DNA of 64,000 nt from Holothuria scabra (GCA_037179385.1 CM074188.1:24755318-24819317); one strand, 5' to 3'. Positions 11,933 to 23,550 are shown, counted from the first letter of the stretch. Notes: generated by a model not told the origin, from the sequence alone. Numbers and translations are program-made.

Positions 11933-13105
11933 AGGTAATGTCAGTTTGCGCAATAAATAAGAGAGTTGTCATAACCACAGTAAAACTGGATGGGACTCGT
12001 GTACTGGTACTTCTCAAAGACAAAACAAAGTGTTGAAGTAGTATAGTTGAAAAATATCCACCCAAAACGACTATGGGTTCTTTCAACGTGATTTCATGAC
12101 AAATGGTTGAAAAAAAAATGAAAAATCCATTTCACAAATGAAGAAAATTTTCAATTGCATTAATCGTGCTTACACAGTATTTTTTCAAGCACGTGTAACT
12201 GCAAACTGATTTGTTATTTACTCCGTGACCGGTCAGATGTGTCATTTATCGGTCCAATATGTCATACACACGGTACATGCATGTCGTCGGATACAAAACG
12301 TAATTAATTCCAAAATTTCCTGGTCCTGTGCTCTATCGATTTTTGAAGTATTAATGCACCGTATAAATCACACACATAAAATATAATCAATGCAGCGAAT
12401 CTGGGAGGGTTAATAGCCTAAAAATATATAGATTATTGTACTAATAGACTTTTTCCAGATCCTAGACTGGTAGAAAGATCTATTTCTCATGTAGATAAAC
12501 GCTTAGAAGAGTTACGAGTCCCTGGCAAGCTATAAATACGTTACTGCAATGGGGAATAAGGGAATGAGTAAGACCTAGCTTAGGCTGCGCTTTAAATAAG
12601 CAGGGAGCTTCCACTCTGACGGCAGCTCCCGAAATAAGTAATTTGGAAACCATTTATAAAATATTGCAGGTTTTAGTGCATTGAAGTTCAGTTTTAAAGT
12701 TATTTGGTGTGTATGGAGATCCGAGTGATTTAGATAAAGTAGGTTGGCGAGAGCATATTCACGTTAGTCATGGCAAACTTTGGGACTACTATATAGGACA
12801 AGAAATGTTTTACACTGATTACTACAAATTATTTCAATATCTCCAACAAAGTTTTCTTCAATAAGCTTTATCGAATCTTAGCCCGCTATAATGAGATTAA
12901 TGTACCATTGTCTGTTTGTTTTTATCATTCAAATTCCTATTTTCCCAGTGGGCCTATTTCCTTTGGTTAAATAGTTACACATACATTTTTAGTGATTTCG
13001 TGTGTCACGGGCACAGTTCCAAATCCACACGTGCATATCACTGCTTACTTCATATGTTGGGGAATCCCATTTCAAAACAATAACCTCACCAAGGCCATGG
13101 AATAA
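11933..13105. other. Stretch without a recognisable gene
   Basis: Contains one GGGAGCT-type hairpin at 12603-12630 (arms GGGAGCT and AGCTCCC). No coding region was recognised. Confidence 0.5.
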
Positions 13106-13108
13106 TGT

Positions 13109-13298
13109 CTATAGTCCCACGCGTCTCATTGGTCCCCTAACCCCAAACCCTAACCCTTACTCCTAATCCTAACCCTAAACCCTAATCCCTAACCCTAAAC
13201 CCAAACCGTGACCCTGGCCATGGGACTAATGAGACTGGGACTGGGGACCAAAGAGATGAAATAATAAGAGGGGGAACCAATGAGACGGGGGACTATAG
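13109..13298. mobile_element. Palindromic element around telomere-like repeats
   Basis: Inverted arms at 13109-13137 and 13271-13298 share CTATAGTCCC and CGTCTCATTGGT. Between them, 13136-13207 holds about ten degenerate CCCTAA units. A third arm-like stretch (GGGACTAATGAGACTGGGAC) follows at about 13222. The symmetry shows that the telomere-like repeats sit inside a defined, hairpin-forming unit. Confidence 0.65.
13136..13207 (-). repeat. Interstitial telomere-like repeat (TTAGGG)n
   Basis: Degenerate CCCTAA/CCCTAAA units, for example AACCCTAACCCTTACTCC. TTAGGG is the usual telomere unit of most non-arthropod animals. A second, shorter tract lies at 62650-62683. Confidence 0.8.
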
Positions 13299-13309
13299 AG
13301 CGGACCCCC

Positions 13310-13975
13310 CGGCATATTGCAACCTCACTGCAGTTTAACATTCTTCCTGTTTCCAATTTCAGTCTATCGTTTCTAAGGTGGTATTGTCATGCATCTAACC
13401 CTTACCCTTCCCAATATCTGTAGATCATCTCCGATGGCATTATAAAACTCATACTCACCTCACATGAGTCCACTTTCAACTCCGACTTTTCCCACGTCTA
13501 ACCAAAGATTCCATTCACCGTTAGCTTACACAAACCCCTAATTCAAGACTTCCTTTGTTGTCCAAGATACCTCGAAAACGTCATTTAGTGAATAAACATG
13601 TTTACGAATAAACATGGCCGAAGTGGTTCTCTTTTCCTATATATGTATGTGTATTCTCTTTGTTGTAACCATTGTATATGTGCACAACAGAGACGTCAAT
13701 CTTGTTTTTGGATTATGGCGAGAAACATTTTCCAACAGCCGATCGAGCCCAGGATAGAGTCCCGGACTGAAATAGTCCATAAATGATATGCAATCCACCT
13801 ATACCAACGAGAATACACAGGTGTACAACTGTATACCACAATGTCTATTTTGTGTCTTTGCCTGTTTTTTTTATTTTTTTTTTAATGCATGAATTCTTGA
13901 GGGGGAAACGATATGTTTGTTCCCTAATAGTTCCATTGGGGTGGCAATTGCCTCTGGTCCCATGATCGACGCCCC
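13310..13975. other. Stretch without a recognisable gene
   Basis: Nothing identifiable beyond short random frames. Confidence 0.45.
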
Positions 13976-13977
13976 TG

Positions 13978-14270
13978 CTATACAAAGAAACTCGGTTCTA
14001 ATGCAAATATCTTCGAGTTCCTCGAGAATCCTTTTTCATCCCTCTTTGACTTTTTGTTACAATTCTTTGGTGTAAATATCCTTAAGGTGACTAATATAGG
14101 TTTCTGTATCTCTTCGGAGATCCGCTTTCGAATAAGCAATTGTGTTAAGCTGGATAACATCAATTTTGATCTCTGTGTGGGCTTGCGTCAAACGAGAACT
14201 AGTGGTGTTCCAAAAATATGCGCCTGCTGAGAAGGTGAAACACGAGTTGCTTCATCTGTCATTTGAACCA
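13978..14270 (-). pseudogene. Repeat unit A, copy 2: unidentified coding remnant
   Basis: On the minus strand a frame with two stop codons reads, in pieces, TFSAGAYFWNTTSSRLTQAH, then TEIKIDVIQLNTIAYSKADL, then RRDTETYISHLKDIYTKEL, and later KRILEELEDICIRTEF. The regular charged/hydrophobic spacing looks like coiled-coil coding sequence. Part of it (14144-14270) recurs at 9138-9268 with the TQA..EIK.D.IQLNTI residues kept. The family was not recognised; a retroelement N-terminal region is one possibility. Confidence 0.45.
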
Positions 14271-14274
14271 ATTT

Positions 14275-14304
14275 GGCTTTTTGGCTCAGTGGTTAGAGCG
14301 TCCG

Positions 14305-14308
<4 letters not shown>
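14275..14308 (+). mobile_element. tRNA-like SINE head, cut by TA tract
   Basis: TTGGCTCAGTGGTTAGAGCG is a good polymerase III A-box region of a tRNA-derived SINE. It is followed at once by (TA)n, so no B box remains. Confidence 0.6.

Positions 14309-14368
<60 letters not shown>
14309..14368. repeat. (TA)n microsatellite
   Basis: Pure TA run between the SINE head and MITE copy 2. Confidence 0.95.
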
Positions 14369-14370
<2 letters not shown>

Positions 14371-14371
14371 T

Positions 14372-14725
14372 TCACTAATTTGGCACTTAGAGGGCAAGTT
14401 GTTGTTGAAAAGTCTACTTTTGGGAGAAAAAAATTTGGGGGCGAAATATAAGTTTCGCCTTAATGTTTCTACACACTTTTTCTATAGGAATACGTAAACT
14501 GACAAGGGCGCCCTCCTAGATTTACAAAGTAGATACAATTACTTCAAAGTTGTCAAATTGACGGACACCAAGCTATTAACACGAATGGATGGCTGGCCAT
14601 TGAAATAACGTTGTTTATATTTTTAGACGTCAGGGCGAATACTTTTTCTTATGTATTTCATTGTTATTTTTTTGCCCTATGTACGCGCAGATATAACAAT
14701 TTCCCCCTAAGGTGGGAATTAGCGT
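14372..14725 (-). mobile_element. TA-flanked MITE, copy 2
   Basis: Inverted relative to the copy at 8729-9081, with the same ends (CACTAATT... and CGCTAATTCCCACCTTAGGG) and TA repeats on both flanks. Differences are scattered point changes and single-base indels. Confidence 0.75.
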
Positions 14726-14730
14726 TATAT

Positions 14731-15060
<330 letters not shown>

Positions 15061-15064
<4 letters not shown>

Positions 15065-15486
15065 GGTTATTCTCACATTGTTTTGTGTAATCATCAGTTG
15101 GTTGTCTTACTTACCGTATTAAAAGCCTTCCGCTATTTTGTATGTCTTCGGAGATCCAGACATTCAATACAGAAACCCCGTTATTCTAGCTGTTCTTTCA
15201 AGATAAGTTTTGGGCAGGTGCTCTTGCCCTTTAACCTTTAACCACACAAATGTCCATTCTTGCGTGCAACTATTCTACCCTTCAAAAAGTATCAATCCAA
15301 ATTTCATGTACAAACGTGAGCTGCAGGAATTTATATTTTGCATAATAGTGGAAAAGGTTTCATGGGCTTCAAGCCTTTCTACTCTGTGAAAATATGATTT
15401 ATTTGTCACAAGTAGATACTGGTCAGGTCCTATTTTTAATGATATAGCGCCGTATAAGTTCGTTACGAGTGGGAGGCAGTACAATG
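15061..15486. other. Stretch without a recognisable gene
   Basis: No domain or repeat recognised between the microsatellite and the hAT-type element. Confidence 0.5.
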
Positions 15487-15494
15487 TTAAAAAT

Positions 15495-17463
15495 CAGTGG
15501 CGTAGCTACTGGGGGGGGGGGGGGCAGGGGGGGCAAGTTGCCCCCCTGGAAAAATTTTTGGGGAAATTTGATGAAAATGGGGAAATTTGATGAATCTTCT
15601 TATTATTACCAAAATTTCTCAAATTTTTTGTTATAATAAGAAATTGTGAGACATTTCTAATACATAATTCGTATTTCATGCAACAAATTAACTCAGATTT
15701 CGTCAGTGTTGCACGAACCGGCCCAATTCGCTTTCCACAGAAATGTCCTCGCCGCGTAGCAGATTGAATGTTCTCCTGTGCTTGTATACGCACGGGGGTT
15801 ATGATCAGTGCATTTCAGTGCACAGAAAGCTGTTATTCAGGTGATACTTTGGGAATTCAGTAAATGGATGTGAAAACTGACAAGTCACTACCGTAGACCC
15901 CCGAGGTTGTTATGTTCTTCTACGAGCCAGCAGTAGCTGTACGATTTTACTCTGTGTACATAACGATGGATGGGGATGAAACAATCCATGACCAACGATA
16001 AACTTAAAGTTAATCAACGGGATTCGTTGGCACACTTAGGTTTTGTTACTTAGCCTAATCCTTGGAGACTTACAAGCTAGTTCGGGAAAATAGTTTTCTG
16101 CTCACTTTGAGTGTAACAATAAATGGACAATGAGTACCTTGTAGCCTTCTACACTTAACAGACTGCTTTTCTAACAGGATATCCTGTGTGATCGAGCCAC
16201 TATTAGGCCTCCTTAGTGGCGTGCGAAGGAGGAAACCATTGGGCCATGCCCCCCTCACAGATGCCATTTTTTCTTTGTTCTTAAAAATACGTAGTCTAAC
16301 TTTATTAACACAGATATACTTCAAAAGATAGCATATGTGGCACCAGATTGCTTATAAGGGCACCCAATTTTTCAAAAATTTTCAAAGGGGAAGGATTGTC
16401 CCTGCAAGGTCTTTCAGTGATGCCAACTTTTTTTTAATTCCTACAAATAGATCTAGGCAAATCCTGTCAAATTCCAATTTTACCTAAAAAGGTAGACTCT
16501 GTTTCCCACTGGTGGCATCGATAAAAAAGACTACATGTTTAGATTTTCTTTGCAAGCATAAATACGCTATTTTGACCATCTGAGGAGTCTGATCTTTCGA
16601 AATTTTCTTTACGCTCCGCGCCAACCAATGGTGGCGCTTCGCTCGGTCTTTTGAGCAAAATTTTTCATTTTGGGGGTAAAATTAGCTCTTAACTCTCTGA
16701 TCACTTTGCAGTTTGCGAACATATTTTGAAGTGAGCATTTTATTGCAAACGACAAAAGAAGAAAGCGACTGGCTAGATCCTTCGCATTAGCCTGGAAAAT
16801 GCTATTCCCGGCCATCTAAGGGGTCTGATTTTTCCAAATTCTCTCTACGCTCCGCGCCAACCAATGGTGGCGCTCCGCTTAGATAATCTTTATGACAAAA
16901 TAACATTTTGTGGCCAAGAAAAACCACAAATACCGATCAATGCTCTTTTATTTGACTCCTAAAAGTGTGCAAATTTAATGACAATTTTTTCTTCGTAAGG
17001 TAGCATAAATGGCATAAGGAAATGCATGTCAAGACACAAAATTTTCTGTTTTATCCTCATGAACCACCACGATTCAACTTTTAACACTGTTCCTGTCAAA
17101 GTCGAAAATCTTGCACCATTTTGCATCTAGGCTCCTTGAAAACGTCAAAAATTTCCGGACACCCCTCCCCTTAGACTATACTGCATGCCCCTCCCCCTTC
17201 AGAGAAATCCTGCGTACGCCACTGCGTTATACATACAAATAAACCAGATATTGTTTACCAAAATAATATACTTTGTTATTTCCGATTGCTCTATGTTTTT
17301 TTAAAATGCAGGTAATATTACAAAATGACATGGTAATGTTGTTATACTTGTAAGTTTGCATATTTTATATGAAATACATACACATTGACCGGGAAAAGTT
17401 TTGGGGAAATTTCATACCTTTGCCCCCCCCCCCCCCCTGGAAAAAATCCTAGCTACGCCACTG
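15495..17463. mobile_element. hAT-type non-autonomous DNA transposon
   Basis: The ends are CAGTGGCGTAGCTAC at 15495 and its complement TAGCTACGCCACTG ending at 17463, both followed inward by runs of G (or C) and TGGAAAAA. The flanks are TTAAAAAT (15487-15494) and CTAAAAAT (17464-17471), a 7/8 match that fits the 8 bp hAT target duplication. The interior (1,969 bp in all) has no frame above 100 codons and no transposase. Two internal blocks at about 16572-16646 and 16808-16882 repeat CGCTCCGCGCCAACCAATGG. A second pair of end-like words inside (16214 and 17224) suggests a nested or composite structure. Confidence 0.8.
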
Positions 17464-17471
17464 CTAAAAAT

Positions 17472-18222
17472 AATTGATGGCCATAGAAGATTCGCCCTAG
17501 CAATAACCAAAATTAACTCAACAAAATCGTTTAAGATGACCTTGCAAATAATTGTTGAAAAGCAATTAATATAACCCCGCAAATCCCAAAATAGCCATGC
17601 ACATTTAAAAAAAAAATGAAAACAGCTTTCTGCAAAACAATTAAACCACGGTGTTCAGAAATCTCCATATCATGTTTGTAAGTGATTATCACTTCGTGAT
17701 GTTTAACCTTTTACAGTTTATCTAGTCGATTTTTGACGATAAGGAGGGTTTACATTTCAAGTGCTTCCTTTTTAAGATTTGCGGTTTTAAAGTGGCATTC
17801 TGATTGGAGGAACAGTGAAATACTTTATCCAGTTGAATGAAAATTTTCTAATTTTATACAGGCTTTTCACATGACGTCATAATACTCTCCTTCGGCTATG
17901 TTGGAGTACATGTATAACTACGTAGTAAGTCACACTGGGCGCGCTTGCTCGTTGAATGTGCACACACCGTGCATACCACAATGCACTCTTTGCAGTGCGT
18001 TCGGCACAAAGCCACGTGTATTTGGAATGAATTTCCTCCAGCATTGCGGCTCCGTGACGTAATTGCAAAGCCTCTATTGTAAGTTCATGAGAAGACAGAA
18101 TATTAACAAAATTTCAAGAAAAACATATTACAGAATTTCATTGTAACTAGGGTTTTACCTGAAGTATGTCACTTTTGGACTTGAATGAACTGTTGTTATT
18201 TTGCGGAAAATATGAGTATTTA
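17472..18222. other. Stretch without a recognisable gene
   Basis: Only short frames; no repeats shared with other parts of the window were noticed. Confidence 0.45.
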
Positions 18223-18450
18223 AGGTTTGGTTTGGTAGAGTTTTTGACCCGGTTTCTAACCAATTGGTTAAAGTCGAGCGGGGCACGGTTTTGTTTTCAG
18301 TTTTAGGCTACTAGCTTGTTTCCCTACCGTCCATTGCTTCTGCTGAGCAACAAGCATAATGGCAGTAGGCGCCATTTTGAAAGTCTTCGGTATGACCTGG
18401 TCAGGACTTGAACTACATACCACCCGACTGAAAGTTGGGTGCTCCCATTA
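18223..18450 (-). mobile_element. SINE-1 copy, diverged
   Basis: Contains the family words TTTCTAACCAATTGGTTAAA, TTGCTTCTGCTGAGCAACAA, AATGGCAGTAGG and a B-box-like CAGGACTTGAACTAC (minus strand). The tail is unclear. Confidence 0.65.
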
Positions 18451-19455
18451 ATTACTTTTATGCTATATTTGTTTAACTCTCTGAAATCATAATTTCATCT
18501 TTCTATTTTTGCAAAGAAAATAGTCTTTAGAAACTGTGAAAAAATTTAAATTGTAGGCAACAAAAAATCGACGAAAAAGTTCTTTGTCTCTTCAAAAGTC
18601 TTCGAAAACTAAAAATTAATTTGACAGTTTAGAAAGATATGGCTACTCAAGAGACAGATGCTCGAGTCAGTGAGGTTTATTGTTCGAATGGCATTCCAAG
18701 CGGGCTGTGATCCATTACTATTAACCGTCAAGCGCATATGATGGATCAATATTAAATTTCGCGAACACTATAGCTTTGAATTCATGACTCTTCTCCGTGG
18801 TTTGTTTCAAGATATAAAATTTCTTTGTTAATCCCAGTACTTCCTCAAACATTTGTAAGCATAATATCTGAAATCCCTTTGTTTCACCCTAGTGCATTTG
18901 TTGTGAATTATCAGATTACCTTCCTGTTTTGAAAGCAAGAAACTAACTTTACAAATGTGCATTGGAGGACGACTAAAGGGCAAAATTAGAAATACTATGT
19001 GACACGAGAAAATTTTTGTTGAATGTTTCAATAAGGGATCAACCGGAGCAACACCAAGTCCTTGGTTATTTCCTGCATTAATGTGTGTACGCGGATTTTA
19101 CAAAGTAATAGTTCCACAATTAGAATATTTTTCTTTCGTATGAGCGTGATTCTAAAGAAACACAATTTGAAATCTTAATCTTAATTTTTTCAATGTTCAT
19201 CATCAAGTGGTTTCCTGCAGTACTCTAAATCCTATATTATCATGGTAAACTTTTGAAAATGATTCTATTTATTTTGAAAAGTGTCGGTACATTAACTCTC
19301 TGCCCTCAGTACATTTTCCTTTTTTTCCTTGCCCCCTCAAGTTTGAGCCCCCATCAATTTTCTGAACCTCGGACCAGGTTCTTCTGATCAGTTTTGCGAA
19401 GTAAAAGTGCAAGCGTAAGTTTATCACGTCAGCTGTCAGCTGCCTCTCATTTATA
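18451..19455. other. Stretch without a recognisable gene
   Basis: No gene or known repeat recognised. Confidence 0.45.
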
Positions 19456-19460
19456 GTTTA

Positions 19461-19856
19461 GGCCGCGCTCACACTACGAAGATTTCGGATCGGATTCCGA
19501 TCCGGTTTTGAAAATTTTTGTAAAAAAATCGTCTCCATCTCTGGTAGAGAAAAGCCAAAAATTTTCTCATCTGTGTAAACAAATGAATTGTACCGAAAAT
19601 TGAATTAATGCTAATTATTTCCTGAAGTCACATCGACAAATAGATTTTATTGGACTACGCTATCCGATAAAAATGTATGTCGGTGCGACGCTACGTAAAA
19701 AGCCAGGATGCATTTTATTTTCACAGATATCAGATGCAAATCATATATTTACCCAGGATGACAGAAATTTGGCTCAATCCGACCAGAGATGGAGGAGATT
19801 TTAACAAAAACCTGAAAATCGGATCGGAATCCCATTCAAATTCGTTGTGGTATAAC
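19461..19856. mobile_element. MITE with GGATCGGATTCCGATCC ends
   Basis: The left end has GCTCACACTACGAAG, GGATCGGATTCCGATCCGG and AAAATTTTTGT; the right end is the inverse (ACAAAAACCTGAAAAT, GGATCGGAATCCCATTC, TTCGTTGTGG). This is a ~395 bp unit with imperfect inverted termini and no ORF of note. The ends recall those of the GATC-rich element at 4758-5225. Confidence 0.6.
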
Positions 19857-19862
19857 TGAAGC

Positions 19863-21090
19863 TTTACTCTACACTACAAAGGGGGTGGGGCTTGTTACGT
19901 CATTGAAAAACACTCTATATAAAAGGAAAATCAACAAATTAATCCAGAGTGACTGTATTATTTTCTTTAACATGGATAGCATTTCTTTACGAAACAGGCA
20001 ACGTAGCATTCCTTTCTCATGTAGGTTAGTACTCTAATCCCCTGCCAGAATCTAATGATCAGTGGTAACGTAGCGCAACAGTTGACGCGAAGCACACAAG
20101 AAAATTAATTATGAGAGAAAACTCCTCCAAGATCATATGAAATGGCACGCTTCCACACCCCCTCCTTCTCGTGCGGGTGACATTGCTCGTTCCACCTTAT
20201 AGGCCAACTTTGTTTCCTTCAGAAAACAAGTTTGAATTTCATGTTTGCACACCTGTTTTAAGATTTTTTGACAAATTAAGATATTTTATCATAGTGAAAA
20301 ATGCCCACTTGTTAAGGAAATACGGGACGATTTGAAAGATTAATTTGCTCTTACTATTTTTTTGTTTTGTATTTTCATCTTTTTACGGTAGAAGGTCGGA
20401 GTAAATAAAAACAGATGGCGACATTTTAATCACGTGCCGTAGAACAACAAATATATATTTAACACTTGACTGGAGGCAACAATTTCATCTAAAAGACGTG
20501 CGGCATAAACATCAAACATATAGATATCTATTTATCATATACACGTAAAAACATAAGATTTAATATCATGTACAACTGTATAGTAAAATACGTCCAATTG
20601 CCATAGTACAAACTCTGGAACGTTTTATACAAATATGTAAATGGTGCTGCTGATCAATGAGTACACATTGGTAGTCAAACTATACACAACCGTATCCATA
20701 TACATGACCTCGTTCTGTTTTATGCGAGCATTCAGTTACCGTTGTGTGGTTTAATTAAGTTGATCAGACCTTATCTTATCTTGACCCATATACATGTTGT
20801 TAAGGAGGGTGGTCATGACTCAAATGCGAAATAGACAAGTCAATCATTCGCGTTAGTCTAATCTTGACATGAAATTCGAGTAAAGGGAGAGGGGTTGCAC
20901 CTAACGGTTTAAGACTGCCCTTACTGGTTAAGGCGGTACCCTATGGCATTTGACTGAAATCTATATACTTTTAGACAACTTATGTCAAAATTTGGAGAAT
21001 CTCCTAGATTTTCTCCAAGACTTACAAGGGCAATACCGGCTCGTGCCCCAGAGAAGGATCCCCTGGCGATATGGAACACAATGATCCCCA
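19863..21090. other. Stretch without a recognisable gene
   Basis: AT-rich; nothing identifiable. Confidence 0.45.
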
Positions 21091-21092
21091 TA

Positions 21093-21345
21093 GGTTAGTT
21101 AGTTAGTTAGATGGAGTTTTACGGCCCAGTTTTCAACCAATTGGTTCAAGTCGAGCCGGCCACTGCCTTTTTCCAGTTGTGGCTCACTGGTTTGTTTTCC
21201 CTACTTCATTGCTTATTCTGAGCACCAAGCTCAAATGGCAGTAGGTTCCGTTTTTAAAGTCTTCGGTCTTACCCGGGACTCGAACTCTCGAAACATCAGA
21301 CTGCAAGTCTGATGATCTGACCACTTGACCCTGCAGTAGGTTATG
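21093..21345 (-). mobile_element. tRNA-derived SINE-1, complete copy
   Basis: Read on the minus strand it has a tRNA-like head with A-box-like TCAAGTGGTCAGA and B box GAGTTCGAGTCCC, a family-specific body (TGCCATTTGAGCTTGGTGCT, AGCCACAACTGGAAAAAGG, CGGCTCGACTTGAACCAATT) and a tail of CTAA units. Transcription would be by polymerase III from the internal boxes, and mobilisation would need a LINE with a matching tail. Other copies: 18223-18450, 21905-22000, 28405-28650, 40190-40525, 52912-53165. Confidence 0.85.
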
Positions 21346-21389
21346 ATCCACGTTGGAACTTCAATGATAACAGCAATATAGTTGTGTCA

Positions 21390-21800
21390 GCCATAGGTTC
21401 ACTACACCAACAATAACGTGCAGTGATAATATGGTACACCAATTATAAGTTACATATATACTGAATTATGTAAGAAGGTGCAGCAATAATAAGATACACT
21501 AATAATGATGGTGATGTGAATCAATATTGAATAATGTCAATAATAAGCTGCACCAATAACGACATGCAATAGCGGTAAGTATGCCAATGATGAGGCGCGC
21601 CGATCGAAAGTTGCACCAGTAATAAGATGCACTAATAGTAACGAGGTGAACAAATGTCGTCCTACACCAATAGTAAAGTGCACCAATAATGATGCACATC
21701 AATAACACAGCACACCAATAATGGGGTGCAACAACAATAAGGTGCACCAATAATGCAATGCCCCGATAATGAAGTGCACCATCAATGGTGTAAGTCAGTT
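21390..21800. repeat. Diverged minisatellite, unit ~16 bp
   Basis: A degenerate unit like GTGCACCAATAATAA repeats about 20 times. Read on the minus strand it gives an open frame with repeated YYWC, which is a by-product of the repeat and not evidence of a protein. Confidence 0.75.
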
Positions 21801-21904
21801 AAAGTATTATGCACGACTAACAGTAGGTTTTAGGACACAGTTAAATCAATAGAAGACTGTGCTTCGAACGTTAACATGCACGGATATTTGCTTACACGTT
21901 AGTA

Positions 21905-22000
21905 AGATGGTAAGATGGAATTTTACGGCCCAGTTTCCAACTAATTGGTTCAAGTCGAGCCGGCCACGGCTTTTTTTCAGTTGTTGCTCACTGACTTGTT
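21905..22000 (-). mobile_element. SINE-1 fragment, 3' half
   Basis: Contains AAGATGGAATTTTACGGCCC, AATTGGTTCAAGTCGAGCCG and CAGTTGTTGCTCACTGACTT; the tRNA-like head is missing. Confidence 0.7.
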
Positions 22001-22351
22001 GAGTTTACTAAGTCCATTACCATGAAACAGTTGCATACCATCTTTGGCCAGATGAAAAATCATTTTTGACTTATTACACCTTAAAATTTACAGTTGTAGA
22101 AATATATGTCTCTTTATTCTTACACAAACCCACAAATGATAGATATTTTATTTGTAATCCATAAAAACCGAATATCTTAATATAATGCAAAGATAAAAAA
22201 CTTTTCAAGAATAATATCAATATATGTGTTGAAATATCATGCGTAAACAGGGTATCACATATCAAATACTACATACCGATCATGATAGTTGTCATGAAAA
22301 CATTCAAAACAACAAAAAAAAACCAGGAAACACAGGATGTACAAAACAACA

Positions 22352-22618
22352 GAGCACTTTAAAGTGTAAACACAAATTAAGAAAAGTGGTGTCTGCATTG
22401 ACTAAACACGCTAGTCACTGGTATTTAATTAATATGTGGTGGTACCTGACTAATTTTGTAGTAACGACCTAAAGAATATTAGTCAAAGAGGCTTGATATT
22501 TGTTAGACATCAATTCAGCTCGGTCCATTATTGGTCAAGTATTAGTCCGTACTGCTTACTAACGTGATTGGTCAGTTCAGGCACTGTTTTGACCAATTCG
22601 TGTTCACAGTGAGGAAAT
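22352..22618. mobile_element. MITE, TTAGTCAA family, copy 1
   Basis: The left end AGTGTAAACACAAATTAAG and the right end (other strand) CACTGTGAACACGAATTGG are inverted, and both are followed by GTGTCTG or GTGCCTGAA and TGACTA or TGACC. The interior is sprinkled with (T)TAGTCA and TGACTAA words. A second copy is at 38682-38925. Confidence 0.65.
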
Positions 22619-22974
22619 GTAAATTTGTGTCATATTTTTATATCATTAAACTGAGCGAACTTGAGTACTTGTATTAACTCTTCACAAAAACTCATATCTA
22701 CGTAAGTGTAAATAATATAGTGTAATAACTAATAGTCTTAAAATTAAAACAATATTTATATGGTGCTAATAACATATAAAATTCCCATTATCATGGCGTT
22801 TTCAGCATGTAAAACTTAAAAGGTTAATGCATTATGCATGAGAAATTTTCCCCTGTTTCTTTCTTCCTTGAAGAACAAGTTCAGGCTTTTTATCGAGGTT
22901 TACTTGCATCTTTGTAGGGTCCGAAAAAGGCCTTTCAAGATCACTTCTAAAACAAACGGTCCCATCCGGTCAAA

Positions 22975-23105
22975 ACAAAACGAACTGTTCGTTAGGCAAC
23001 AAAATGTGGTGGCGGTTATACATTTTGATTCGGTCTACTTTCAACAAAGCACCCCAAAAGTCACAAGACCATTTTTACTAGTCCTCTGCTTTTCCCCGAT
23101 ATTTC
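22975..23105 (+). repeat. Local direct repeat, copy 1
   Basis: Shares AAGCACCCCAAAAGTCACA and ACCATTTTTACTAGTCCTCT with 23425-23550, about 440 bp downstream. Confidence 0.75.
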
Positions 23106-23424
23106 CAAACACAGTTGCTCCCCGTTGTCACTATTTTACACATGGGAGAAATATTTCACATAAAGGAATGGCACATTTAATTGTGGCGTCACTTTCCTAA
23201 TTAATTTATAAATTTACAATTATATTACCATAAAGTTTTCTGTGTTTAATGAATTTTTCACATATACAACTTAAATGTGCTTTCACAAATCAAAAAAATA
23301 AGACAATTTATCGAAATTGGTCTAGCTGGGTTCTTCTTATTTACATTACTAGTCCTAATGCAGAACGCAGCAAGGAAATTCAAAAGTCAGACCATTGACC
23401 CGTTGTGAGAAATGTTTTACAGAC

Positions 23425-23550
23425 AAAAGGTCCTGTTCAATAGGCAACAATGTATACGGTGACGCTTTAACTTTTTGATTGTTTACTTTCAGCAAAGCAC
23501 CCCAAAAGTCACAGCACCATTTTTACTAGTCCTCTGGGCCATACTTTTTC
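23425..23550 (+). repeat. Local direct repeat, copy 2
   Basis: See 22975-23105. The two copies also share AGGCAACAA and TTTTGATT at matching spacing. They may be parts of one element or of a tandem duplication. Confidence 0.75.

Noticed and set aside
21300..21345. Functional tRNA gene
   Set aside because: The tRNA-like segment has A- and B-box words but no convincing cloverleaf, and is fused to the SINE body present in several copies.
21499..21750. Tryptophan/cysteine-rich 83-codon frame
   Set aside because: The YYWC repeats derive from the ~16 bp minisatellite.
21390..21800. CRISPR array
   Set aside because: The repeats are diverged, contiguous and without spacers, and the DNA is clearly animal.
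22838..23200. 120-codon plus-strand frame as a gene
   Set aside because: It overlaps the local direct repeat at 22975-23105, and the second copy of that repeat does not keep the frame.
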